Shown here piece by piece: positions 19,419-31,780 of a stretch of DNA of 64,000 nucleotides. Positions within the stretch are counted from its first letter, which is position 1. The number at the start of each line of letters is the position of its first letter. Under the pieces are notes generated by a model. That model saw only the letters and a program-made list of their open reading frames with translations. It made no database searches and was not told the DNA's origin. The translations under genes and the position numbers were made by a program. Origin of the DNA: Steromphala cineraria (Eukaryota > Mollusca > Gastropoda > Trochida > Trochidae); NCBI GenBank assembly GCA_916613615.1, contig OU744730.1, positions 4,309,582-4,373,581 of the forward strand, written 5' to 3'.

Positions 19419-22400
19419 ACTAATACATCGACCAACTACTTTGCCCAAGGGATACTTTATCCTACGTTTATTCTACAAATCAGTCGTTAAGAGATTTTCA
19501 AATATTTTTATGGATCTTGAAAAGTTTTGATTCATTTGTCAATATATTTGTCTGCGGTGCTCCGCGAATGGACTGCCATGTTTGTATAACCCTCGCAGAC
19601 TAATTTGTGATTAACTTTAACTTGCTTCAGCCTCGTTACCAACTTATTCCTCCCATTTAATATGGAACTTTGATTACCGGATTGCCGTGGTCTAATGTAT
19701 CGTGATCGTATAAAAATTTGATGTGAAATGTGTGGGGGATCATTAACACATATAACATTGCATGCCACAGAGCCATAATGTTGAGAACTAAGTTATAACG
19801 GGCCTATATGAACTGTTTATTAAGGGTTTGTCCTCGTTTATTTCCTGTTCTTCTGGAAGACAACATTTCCGCTGGGGTCAAAGGGTCTACTGGCTGTTTA
19901 TTCAGCATTATGAATCGGAGCAGGAAATAATTACCCTGCTATCATTGGACGAATACTTTCGTCTCCCTCTCTTGGGTGATATCACATATTGACAGTAATG
20001 TGGTAAATAGTATTTTATTTCTGGAGATCAGACAGATAACAAAATCTGCAAATGAAATGCTTTTCTTCCTGATATAAGACGAATAATACTTCCATTTAGA
20101 CTGGTAATTGAGGAAGAGTCTGTCATATGAAACATTAGAGAAATGGCCGATTTGGCGATTGAGCTCATAAATCGGGGTTTTGATGATTGATCGAAAGTTA
20201 ATCTTGTGGGAAGGGAGATTGGCTATGTAGATGCCTAGAGAGACTGGCCTGCTTCATGGGCTGACATTTATGATAAATGGAGACGCAAGTTATTCCATAG
20301 TCCGAGGTAATTACATCTTATGCTGGTGTAGCCCCGCGTCAACGGGGACTGATGGAGAGGTTTGTTCATCAGCGGTTGTGTGGGGCGGGCGGGAGACCAT
20401 GTTGAGACACTTCTTCATGCTCCCATCTCTCCCTCGCCCTGGTCTCACTGAGTCCCATTTGGCGTCTGCTCTCCACTGAGAGCGGCCATCTTGATTTGGG
20501 TGACACCTACTAAATGGTCAAGAGTTACTGATGTTCAATTCCATCTGTCATGTCATTTACTCTTCATTTTTCTTTCTTCATATCAATATATTTCTATTTC
20601 TTAAAAATTTGGAATCAAGAATAACAAGTTTTGGCTAATAATTTCATAATTTTTAAATTTTCAATTGTGATATAAACATGTCTCTCATAACATATTTCCT
20701 GGAGGTCTAATGTATCATTTTTGCAATTATTAATGAATTAATCACAGTATTGCTAGTTATTTAATATTCATCAAATCATAAAATCCACATTCCTATCATT
20801 TATCATATCTGTCTTTTCATATTATTTCATATCTGATTTATATACCGTATTACATATCTGTTTGTTCATATCATAATCACATGTCATTGTTATTATTACC
20901 TATCTATATAGTCACTTCGACAACTTTTATTATTATCAATTTATGCATATTATCAGATCAATCACATATCGCTAATTATTTCATAATTTTTCAATCATGA
21001 TATCTGCCTTTTCATCAACATTTCTTAGGATCAGTTTTCTTCAAATTCTTCAATACTACATTTATATTGGTGATAATTTGATAAAAATTAGATTTTTATT
21101 GATGATATTCATCCACCTTGACAAAAGATAAATGTACAATGTTGAAGTATAAAACTTGTATATCTGTCATAATGTGTATACCTTTGATAATGATTTAATC
21201 AATCATTTGATATGTATCGTTAACTATTAAAGTATGCATTGATATGGTTTTAAGATGTACAATAACTATGATCTTAACATATTTATATAAGAAGATGTGT
21301 AATGAGTTGTTAAAATTGATATCTCAAACAGAGGACGTCCATACTGACCTACATGATCGTATATAAATATCAGCTGTAAAAAAGTACAATCATTCATCAT
21401 CAATTGTAAGTACATTTAAAATAATAATAATAAATCTTATACAATTTCTTAATGATGGCAACATTGATAAATGAAGGGATAACTCATTCAAAAATCCAAT
21501 AAGAAAATATATATATAAATAACCTTAAAGACAACAAATAATTATTTTTATTCAGTTAGACAGCCTTCCGTTTTCAAATTTCATTGCAGAAAACATTATT
21601 AAAATTATTTCAAACATTTTCATTTTTTTAAATTTGACAAGCCTACTTATATTCATTTTAACAACTTTCAAATCAAATTTTAAATTTCACCTCAAATTAC
21701 ATCAAGAGTAAGCAAAAGATGAAAAATCACTTTAACAAGGTGTCAATTTTCCCGCTAAGGCAAAGCTAAGCTGACGGAATCCGGCAACAAGTTAGTATTA
21801 GCTCCACGTGTCAGAATCAAGCCGTGAAGATACTCTCGTGTCACTCCTCACTATCAAATATCATAACTTCACATTAAACCGTCAATCAACCCGTCGCCGC
21901 ACATTTTGATTTGATGTCTTCACTGCCTTGTTTGTTGAGGCGGCAAAAATATTAGCTCGGATATTTTTTTCATGTCGATTGATGGTTTTCAAATATTTTT
22001 GGTTCTTCAGATTATGAGGCGATTGATATAACTGTCAATTTTGTTAGAGTTCGCATTTTGTCACGCTGAGAAATGGCGAATTTTTTATCGTGAGGCAATT
22101 GATATAACTGTCTTTTTTGTTAAATTTGCCTTTTTGTCATCTTGAGAAATGGTTTGTCGTTTTTGTGATGCTGAGGTTATGATTAATTGAATGAATTGAT
22201 ATTGCTGTCATTTTTATGACAAATTTCCTGAACTTTATGAATATTTAACAATTGTTGTCATATAATGGTGATGACAATGGCAGTGAATTCAAGTTTTTAT
22301 CACAATGATAAAATACAACGATTTGAACACTTGAAAGGCGATGAATAAATATTTAATAGTTATTGTCATATAAAGGTCACTGCAGGCAGTAATTTCAAGA

Positions 22401-22969
22401 TTTGGATGAAATACACTTATTTGAACAATTGAAAGGAAATTGATTAGGTATTTCAAAATAATTTTGTCATCATTGAAGTATTTTGCATATGAAAATAAGA
22501 GTGGTTTGTCAATTTTTATTCTATAATAAGTTGTTAAAAAAGCAATTAAAGTAAAATCTTAAAGGAAAAACTTAAAGATCCACCATAAACTTATCTAAAA
22601 ATTAAATTTCTTTTAATTTTTTTTTTGCAAAAATTTTCAATTGAGGATCTGATGTGAACAAAATGACAAGCCGTACTTATCAAGAGCTTATAGTTGACAT
22701 CGAGATTGACAGGTCAAAAAATCTGATCCAGCATTTTAGTTCCACTCATAAGACTGTGTAAGTTCTTTGACAGGTTTGGATAAAAAAGGATATCAATTGT
22801 ACAGGTAACAACTTACTTATTGTTAGTGTTTGATTGACATGTAAAAAAATAAGATCCTCTGTGACAGAACTACAGATCTTTTTCAACTGAGTGACATCTA
22901 GACACATGTATTATACTTTGGACAGGTAAAGTGACAGGTGATGATTAACTCGTCATCTGAACTACCTAG
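19419..22969. other. noncoding host sequence right of the element
   Basis: No gene. 20100-20500 is more GC-balanced and repeat-free. 20520-21700 is very AT-rich. 22000-22200 holds two weak copies of a GATTGATATAACTGTC...TTTGTTA phrase. Nothing else is recognised. Confidence 0.5.
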
Positions 22970-23335
22970 GTGTTCTCATGCTTCCCTGATTCTTTCACCT
23001 GAATATCTGTCTTTAACCTATTGATATCTGTATTTAACTACCTAGGTGTTTAAATGCTTACCTGTTTTTTACCTATTTTTTAATGTCTTTTACCTATTTA
23101 TACCGGTATTCTCATGCTACAGGTGTTCTCATACCTGAATTTTTCACCTGAATATATGTCTTTTACCTATCTATACCTATATTGAACTATGTCGGTGTTC
23201 TAATACTAACCTTATTCTTTCACCTGAATATATGTCTTTTACCTATTGATACCTGTAATGAACTACCTGGGTTTTCTAATGCTACCCGATTCTTTCACCT
23301 GAATATCTGTCTGTTACCTAAGAATACCTAAAGGT
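22970..23335. repeat. diverged ~80-90-bp tandem repeat
   Basis: TTCACCTGAATAT, TGTCTTTTACCTAT, ATACCTGTA and AACTACCTAGGTGTTCT recur in order about four to five times. Confidence 0.7.
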
Positions 23336-23489
23336 AATTCCCTGCCCCAAACTGAGACATGACCAGAGGAACTTGTGATATCACCTTAGAAAAGAGACTA
23401 TTCAAACTAGACATATCGTTTCACCCACCAGTACAGTTGGTACCTGGTTTGGAAGTGATGGTGATTTAAAAAATAAAATCATAAAACAT

Positions 23490-23725
23490 CCCGCCAGGGG
23501 ATCAGCAACTTTGTCTGCAGTAGAGAACTGTTCTATATGCAGTACAGTCAGTGCAGTATCGCCCGTCGTTCGCTAGTTCCAGCCGATGCTTGCAGGTCAC
23601 ATTGCATAGCCACAATAACGTTACAGGCTTTCTCTCTTCAATAATACTAGCAGCTGTGATATAAGTGAAATACTCTTTAAATTTTGGTTTAACTCCAAAA
23701 CACCTCATCTCACCATACAGCACAA
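23490..23725 (+). mobile_element. SINE family A, 5'-truncated copy
   Basis: Shares, in order, CAACTTTGTC, GTAGAGAACT, GTTCGCTAGTT, CAGCCGATGC, GCAGGT, ATAATACTAGCA and GTGAAATACTCTT with the longer copy at 42960-43278. It lacks the tRNA-like head and ends in CACCTCATCTCACC. Confidence 0.78.
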
Positions 23726-24289
23726 AAATTAGCTGCTGAATTGTATACCCCTCAGGAGTTACGTTAAATAAAATGGAAAATGTGTGTCCTCACTCCAGGA
23801 TAATAATGTTTCTGGCGCTTTCAGCATCACCTTGTGGCATAAAATTCAGCGCAATATAAGTTTCCACATTAAATACCTGCAGTGAAATAATTTCTGAGAC
23901 CAACATTGGTATTTTAATTGATAGGTTTGGATTTCTTATAACACCTACCTGACAGGTAAAAAAATAGACAAACGAGAGCAGGTTCATGCACACCTGTAAC
24001 TGAGGAGTCATCGTCAGGAGTTCATCTGTCACCTACAGGTCGACAGGTGGAATAGGATTATCCTCCCTGTCACAATTGGATCTACCTGTCTGTCATAGGA
24101 TAATCTTGACACTTGGAGTGAAATATTTAACATGACCTGCTACTACCCCTTGATCCTTTAAGCTACAGTTGCTTTGCCTAAAATATTCTTTATTGCTTGC
24201 CCATTGCACTGATATTGCTTCATTGGTACTGCGAAAGGGGAGAGTAATCTTTCCATTTACCCAGTAACTTTTGACATACTCTCTTTCCA
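23726..24289. other. noncoding, nothing recognised
   Basis: Two short minus-strand frames (23790-24032 and 24093-24323) have no recognisable motif or splice context and are not called as genes. Confidence 0.45.
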
Positions 24290-25035
24290 ACCCCAACCGG
24301 TCCCCAAAATCCTCAATAACCATCCCACATCCCTCCTCTCAACCCCCCCCCACCCTCTATCCATCACTTGCATCCCCAAAACTCCTGATTCCGCTGACCA
24401 CATATTTTTTCTCGAGTTCTATTCCTCTTTCCATCCTTAGCATATCTCTCTCAAGCCCAACGTGACTCCTCCATATCCACCCCACATCTTTCTTCTCAAG
24501 CTTCCTCCATATCCACCCCACATCTTTCTTCTCAAGCTTCCATTCCTCTCCATCCCTTGCATCTCATCCCCCAAACCAATCCCCAAACTCCTCCATAACC
24601 ACCCCACATCCCCGAACATAACTTTCCTGCCTCTCTCCATTGCTTGCATCGCCCAAACCCTTTCCTGAACTCCTCCCTAACCACCCATCATCCCTCAACT
24701 CAAACCTCCTCCTTCCTCTCTCTATCCCTCACATCTCCACTCCCTAAACCGATCCCGTAACTCCTCAATATCCATTCCACATCCCTCTTCTCAAGCCTCC
24801 CCTCCTTGCTCCTTGCATCGCCTGCCCCAAACCCTTCGCAACTCCCACATAACCACCCCACGTCTCTCTTCTCAAGTTTTCCTTCCTTGCATGTTCTGCC
24901 ACAAACCCATCCCTCAACTCAAGCCACCCTTCCCCTCTTCGTCTCTGCATTTCCTCCCCCAAACCCATCTCGTACTCCTCAATCTCCACTCCACATCCTT
25001 CTTCTCAAGCCTCTCTTCCTCTCTCCATACCTGCT
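24290..25035. repeat. pyrimidine-rich imperfect repeat tract
   Basis: CTCCATATCCACCCCACATC, TTCTTCTCAAGC and TTGCATC...CCCAAACC recur irregularly every ~35-70 bp. There is strong strand asymmetry (C/T on plus). Open frames on both strands are compositional artefacts. Confidence 0.75.
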
Positions 25036-26439
25036 AATCCATCTTATAATCCAGCATGACCTTTGCCCTCCCTGCTAATCTACTAGCATGCTCTTCAAGT
25101 TATAATCCCACATTATCTGTATCACACCCTGTTATTTCCCCCCTGCTCGTGTGTTACTCCCCATTATTGACCGGTAGGTGGACAGAGATGTCCAGTCCTG
25201 ATCCCCCATCCCCAAAGCCGGATCCTGCTTTAGGTATGTTTTGCAGCACTTATCCCCTACCTGTTTATGGGTAATTACCTTGATATATACAAGTTGCAGG
25301 TAATCTGCCCACCTATATATGGGTAATTACAGGTAGCAGGTAATGATGACCCCCTCATCCCCCTGTCAACAGGTTTGCCGATGTCCACCAATAAGACTAT
25401 GACATACATCCTGCCTATATATACAAACCTTTGACTACATATTACCTGGGAAGTCTAATTCATCTTTCTATGCTGTCTTGATCTTAACACCTTGAAAGGT
25501 ATACCTGCAATTTGTTAATCATACCTATTTGCACATTGATGAAGTAGTTGCACACATTTGTAATCCTTTTATATTAGGGAAACAAATGATGATGGTCCCT
25601 TTTTTAAGGAATGGGATGGCCCTTCTTGATTTGCCCCTGCTATCAATAATGGCGGATCCAAAAAGAGGGGGTAGGGTTGTGACTGGTCAAAATTAAAAAA
25701 TTTTGTCAAAAAGGTAGGGTAGGAAACTTTAAATCTTAAAACAAGCTAATTTTCTTGTGGACCCTTATCTTAGATCCAAACTTGTCATTTCATATTCAAA
25801 GTTTTCGTACCCATAAGGAGGACCTTTTCAAAAATTCAAATCCTGTATCCGCTCCTGTGTACCTCAATAATTTCAGGTACCTCTAATTCTGTGTACCTCC
25901 TTTCAGTGAAGGATTACCCATTTATCACTTCCCAACAACAGTAAACATGAATTCTGACATCTAAAAAGGTCACCCATCCACCAGAAAGCAGATCCCAGTA
26001 TTGGTAAACTCGAACCTTCTGCCATTACCAACAACCTAGAACACTTCCCGACATTTTAAACTCTCCAATAAATCAGTCTGGACAGGTCACCTATCCAGCA
26101 AAAACCAATACCATCATTGCTGAACTTCAAACCTTTGCCACCCACATACTCCAAACACGCTTCCCGACATCTCTCCTCATTAAGCAATCCCCACATATCC
26201 TGTGTCAGGTGCTGTTGTCTGTTTGTCACTCAAAGCCATACCTGTATTTATGCCATGTTGATCCAGGTAAGAAAGGCAACACCTGAAAGGTAAAACCTGA
26301 GCACACCTGTAAAGGTGAGTGTCACCTGATAATCAACTGTTTGTTTGACTGATGCTGTGGTCATGTTTCATCGTCCCCCATGATTTGTGTTTCTGTTCAA
26401 CTTGACACTGATTGGATAATTGTATCGCCAGTCTGACAA
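25036..26439. other. noncoding, nothing firm
   Basis: Contains a short repeat of TATGGGTAATTAC...CAGGTAA phrases (25266-25345). Otherwise unremarkable. Confidence 0.45.
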
Positions 26440-26635
26440 CAGTATCTTTATCAATTCTGGATGTATTCTCTTATGAGTTCCAAGTATATCTTTATCAAAC
26501 AGATTCCCTTATGATATCTTTTTCAATTCTTGACAGATTCCCTTATTTGACCAAATATCTTTGTCAATTCTTGACAGATTTCTTATTTGACCAAATATCT
26601 TTATCAATTCTCGACAGATTCTTATATTTACTCAG
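26440..26635. repeat. ~45-bp tandem repeat
   Basis: TATCTTTATCAATTCTTGACAG followed by ATTCCCTTATTTGACCAAA-like sequence recurs four to five times with small deletions. Confidence 0.72.
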
Positions 26636-27805
26636 TTATGACTGAAAAGTTTAAATCCTAGATTAAACATATCATAATTTCCCCATTTATTCAACTTTTC
26701 CAATAATATTCAATCACATATTTTTTAACCTGAGGTCACAAAGTGAAATAACTTCAAAAATTTCAATCAAGTGCCAAAATTTTTAAGTTGATGTTCAACC
26801 ATTGCTTAAACTCATTTCTTAATTTGCATAAAATGCAGTTATAACTTTGAAATATCATCTTATTGAAAACCTTGTCTTTTTATGAGGTCATGCATCTATG
26901 AATTTAAGGCTGTGCATTAAAATTGTACATATTCTTAATATCTATATCTATCATTTCCATCAAATCATAGTTGTATAAGCTGTCAAATGGTAAAAATAGT
27001 TTAACCATAGAGATTTTCTGAAATAATTTGAGGGTTGAATTATTAGGGAAATTACATTATACAATGGTTTTACACAAATTCAAATTAACTCACTGTCTTT
27101 ATTATACAGCATAGCTATGATGCAGAACTATGCATTCTACAGAATTGAATTAAATGCCAAATCTCCCTAAGTTTCAAGAATGACTGCACTGTTGTTGATT
27201 TTAAATCCAATTGGTCACAAGCTCACTTGACTAAAACCTCTTACCATTTCTTTTAAAAGTTCAAACCTCCAAACAGGCAGATAAATCAAGACCATAACCA
27301 CAAAAGTTTCCCTCCTGAATTAAAAAAGAATTAATTTGACATGAGACAGACGATGTTCGTTATGGAAATGAAGCGATTGATTGACACTTCTACCTGTGTC
27401 TTGGCCAGGTGAAACTGACGTGGCTATTGTCTTAACGAGCTCGCCATATTAATAAATGTCAATTGCGATAAAAAGCGATGTAAATGTCGGATAACTTGGA
27501 AATCGATGAAAGCAATTCATCATTAGTCCCTAAGAGCATTTCTTGTTTTGATACAGATTTTCCAATTTGTTATGGATCATTAACTTGCGGGATGTTAAAG
27601 TTTTTATAATTTGAACTCCAAGAACACTTAACTGGAGATATTTGCAGGCTGCAGAGTCAATCAAGAAAAGAGAATTGTCCCCAATGTGTCATTTATGTCA
27701 AGGACTGCTTTTTATTTTCAAATTGATATAGATGGGCATCTCTGAACTATCCTAATGTTCCAATATGTACGCAAGCTTTCAAATCCTTGTAACAACACTG
27801 TAACC
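26636..27805. other. AT-rich noncoding; island at 27330-27540
   Basis: No gene. 27330-27540 is GC-balanced and contains GATTGATTGACA, a TALE/PBX-like site, and CAATTGCGATAAAAAGCGATG-type sequence. It is a possible regulatory element. Confidence 0.4.
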
Positions 27806-27809
27806 TTAA

Positions 27810-28159
27810 AGGGGCAGTAGCACGTTTTTTAGGGGGTGATGTCAAGAAAATTAAAAATTAATAGTTCCAATTGAAAAACAATGCATTTAAACTTAATAGA
27901 GCAGTAATAATTCAAATAATATAACGTAAAGTTTAGCCATGCGATTCCTTTTTCTTACACAAAATAAAGTAAAGGTGTTCACACAAAATGGCCGCCAATG
28001 GATTTTAGGTGAATCTTCATACTTTCTCCTCTGCCTATGGATAATTGGTTTGTGTAAACAGATTTTTGACACTGTCAAAATAATACATTTAGCATTAACT
28101 TACAAGTATCAGTGAAAAATTTGAAATATAAAATTATCAAAAAACACGCGACTGCCCCT
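27810..28159 (+). mobile_element. TTAA-flanked MITE, copy A
   Basis: Starts AGGGGCAGTAGCACG, ends CGACTGCCCCT, with TTAA on both sides (27806-27809, 28160-28163). It shares inner sequence (ATGGCCGCCAATGGATTTTA, TTTTTGACACTGTCAAAATA) with four other copies in this window. TTAA targets and short GC-rich ends fit a piggyBac-type non-autonomous element. Confidence 0.88.
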
Positions 28160-28163
28160 TTAA

Positions 28164-30084
28164 AGAGCCACTCCATGATTTTCAACATATAATTTTGCTT
28201 TTGTTGGAATGTAAATGCCATAATTCATATATAGATTTTTAAAATCTCACATAATCATACCCAAATGATAACATATAATTTTCAATGAAAATTTTAAAAC
28301 AGTCATATATTTTTGACGAAGCCGAATACAAATATAAAATTTTCATGGAGAATAGCTATATATAATTAATTTAACCTATCAAAATTATCAACTTGTTTTG
28401 CCATTTTGACTTCTTTTTTCTATTTTAGGTTTGTAGGAGTTAAATAGGGTAACAATAGAATCAAGTTATTTGATCAAGAGTGCTCAACATGATGGTTGTT
28501 AATAAGATTTTATTTCACTCAAATAATTTTGGACCATTTAAGTTAACAAGTTCATGATATAATAAAATTTGAATTTAGAGTAGATGTTTCAGTTTTGTTT
28601 ATCTTACAATGACATCTTAGTTAGATGTGCATTTAATTTTAAAACTTAAAATAAATTCTCCTTTTAGGATATATTTAGATTTTAAATTTACTCCAAAGTT
28701 TTACAACTTCTTAAATAACATGATTAAGTAAATGTCAATGACTGATTCAAATATTAAAACTTATTTTCTTTTAAAAAAAAACTTGTAGGAAAATGTCAAG
28801 TTCGTTCACAGCTCCCTGAAATAAATTTAAATGGAACGAGAAAATCCAATATTGACCGTCTCATAGATATCATGTTTAAATGTATAAAAAACATTCCCTG
28901 TTCCCAGTGCCTTACCGAAAGCTGTCGTTTATAGATTACGTTACTGACTGTCCATAACACACAAGTTTTAGTGGGATGTCTTTATAAAGTTTCCATATTC
29001 CTACTCATGCGGCTTGAGGTGAATTACAAAATTATTATTGTGAAAGACGATGGAACGATCGGGCCAGCGACATTTCAATTTGGTTGCACATGCTGTAAGC
29101 AATATGAAGCGTGGTTATAACCGCGTCAATTGTAGCACAACTGCCCCGTTGCCATAGTTATTGATTTTGCGTCAACTCTGTCGCCATTCTTAAGAATTCC
29201 CTAATATTCAAGACCAGAAAATTTCATTTTCTCTTGCAGGGCTGCATGTCATACAAGATTATTAAATGTAATTCATATGTTTTCGATGGCACACTTTGTC
29301 AATTGCGGAGGGTAATGCATTTGACACCAAGCAATAGGAACTTGAGTACTTGCTCCCTCCAATTCACCCGTCAGATAATGCAATTATTGGCAAAAAATGG
29401 GGTTAACGCTCACTGACCTCCAGTTATTAGACGATCCGAAGATTCTAATGCCATAATCACTGTAGGATTGGAGGGCAGAATTATTAGAAAATGCTTGTCG
29501 CGATCCCTCTGTTGTGAGCGGGTCAATTCTTGTCGTGTAGTGACATTGTGGCAATCAAAACGGGGCAAGGAGTTGTTTAATTGGCATCTCGATACGTGTG
29601 ATCCATGAAAGGATCAAATATTGCAGTTTTTACAAAAAGCTGCCGAACCCATACTGAGATGAGAGAATAATTTAGTCTACGGAGTTCCCTCCCTTACTGT
29701 CACTCTTCTGCCTGGAGTGACGTTCAGGCTCAGCTTTCCATTTAACCTGGCTTTCCGCGGATCAACTTGTTCTTCAACTTTGTTCACTTCGCATCCTTGA
29801 TTAATAACCGTCATTGTGGGCGCTATGATATTGAGCCTTGAGCTGTATTCATCATATTTCATTATCTTGCCGATGAGAGAGAGGTCTAATATGTGATGTT
29901 CTTCTAGCCCGAATGGCAGACTCGATCACGCCGGGGTTAAACTCTGGCTTATTATCAAGCCATTGTGAGGCAGATGATTTATGAGTGTAAATTATAACAA
30001 ACACCTATTATCCTTGTCATTTGCTGGTAATAAGAGACAATTTGCCCATATCAGAACTAGTGAGGATTACCAGAAACTCAGTAG
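28164..30084. other. noncoding; repeat-poor island at 28850-29950
   Basis: 28164-28800 is AT-rich. 28850-29950 is GC-balanced, lacks repeats and contains no gene-like frame, the profile of conserved noncoding DNA. Conservation cannot be judged from one sequence. Confidence 0.45.
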
Positions 30085-31780
30085 CAGTTACATGCCGGAG
30101 GGGGGAGGGGGGAAGGGGAGGAGGATACATCATGCAGCTTCTTGTAGATGGAGTAGAGATGAGGCAGTAGAGAAGAGGGGGATGGAAGGGATGTATTAGG
30201 GAGTAGAAATTCAAGGTACATGTATTTGATATGGGAGAAAGGGAATTTTGTATTTGTGGAGGGGGGGGGGGGGGATGATTAGGAAGGGGGGAAAAGGTGT
30301 ATGATTAGAAAAGGAAAGGGAGTTTGTTTTGGAAAGAAAAAGGGGCTTTGTTTAGAAACAGAAAAAGGGATATGATAAGGAAGGGAAAAGAGGGTATGAT
30401 TAGGAAGGGAAAAGGGGGGAAAGAATTTGGGGAAAGGGGAATATGATTAGAAAGGGAAAAGGGGGTATCATTTGGAAGGGAAAAGGGAGTATTAGGAAGA
30501 GGAAAGAGGGTATGATAAGAAAGGGAAAAGGGGTCAGGATTAGGAAGGGAAAAGGGGGTAGGATTAGGAAGGGAAAAGGGGTTAGGATTAGGAAGGGAAA
30601 AGGGGGTAGGATTAGGAAGGGAAAAGGGGGTAGGATTAGGAAGGGAAAAGGGGTTAGGATTAGGAAGGGAAAAGGGGGTATCATTAGGAAGGGAAAAGGG
30701 AGTATCATTAGAAAGTAGAAAAGGGGTATGATTAGGAAGGGAAAAGGGAGTATTAGGAAGGGAAAGGGGGTATTATAAGAAAGGGAAAAGGGTATATGAT
30801 TAGGAAGGGAAAAGAGGGTAGGATTAGGAAGGGAAAAGGGGTTAGGATTAGGAAGGGAAAAGGGGATATCATTAGGAAGGGAAAAGGGAGTATCATTAGA
30901 AAGTAGAAAAGGGGTATGATAAGAAAGGGAAAAGGGGGTATGACTGTGAAGGGAAAATGGAGTATCATTTGAAAGGAAAGAAAGGAAGAAAGAGTATGAT
31001 AAAGAAGAAAGAAGGGGGTAAAGGGAAAGAAAAGAAATGGCAAAAGGTTGATAGGAAGGAATGAATGGACAAAGATGTATGGTTAAAGGGAAGAGTCTAA
31101 GAGGATAGGAAAATTTAAAGGGAAGATAGGGGCACTTTGGAAGGGAGAAAGTGGTACATGTATACATAAAGGGATAAGAATGGGAAAAGAGCTGAAAGGA
31201 AGGATTTGGGAGGGGGGAATACGAGAGGGGTGCAAAGAGATGGGGCACCGGTATGTTTAATTGGAAGGGGCCAAGGGATAGGAATGGGAAAAAGGATGAA
31301 AGATTGGGAAAAGGGGGGAGGGGGAGGGGGGTTGACCAGGGTGAAGGTTGGGGTTATATAAGAAGGGGGTGCCATGGGGAAAATGGAATGGTTAAAAGGA
31401 AAGGAAGGATCCACCGAAGGGATATAGGAATGGGCAAAGGGATGGAGGAGATTGAGATTTGAAAGAGGTGCAAGGGAAAAGGATATAGCCAAAGAAAGGG
31501 GGTACGGTTAGCATGGATGGAAGGAAAGAGGGGATGGTTGGGGGAGAAGGATAGATAGATGGATATAAGGCATGGAATGATGTTGTTGGGGTTTTGAAAC
31601 CCCCTGAAACCACCCCATCCAACTTCTCTGGAACAATCAGGAGAAGGTTAGAGGGTTGGAGCTTCAATGATGTAATTTGCAAAGGAGAAAGGGGTATGAT
31701 TCAAGGAAAGGATCAAAAGGGATAGGAATGCCAAAAAGGTGAAAGGAGGGATTCGGGAGGGGGAATAGGAACCCCTGAAA
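30085..31780. repeat. purine-rich tract with 21-bp tandem core
   Basis: GGATTAGGAAGGGAAAAGGGG units with 21-bp spacing dominate 30400-30960 and decay outward to ~31780. The plus strand is almost all purine, so H-DNA and G-quadruplex formation are plausible. The long minus-strand frame (30400-31248, FPFLILPPFPF repeats) follows from the repeat and is not a gene. Confidence 0.85.

Noticed and set aside
24093..24323. 76-codon minus-strand frame of unusual, protein-like composition
   Set aside because: Looked plausible but has no splice-consistent extension or family resemblance. Left uncalled.
30400..31248. 282-codon Phe/Pro-rich minus-strand frame resembling a membrane protein
   Set aside because: It follows from the pyrimidine strand of a 21-bp repeat. 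Hydrophobicity is compositional.
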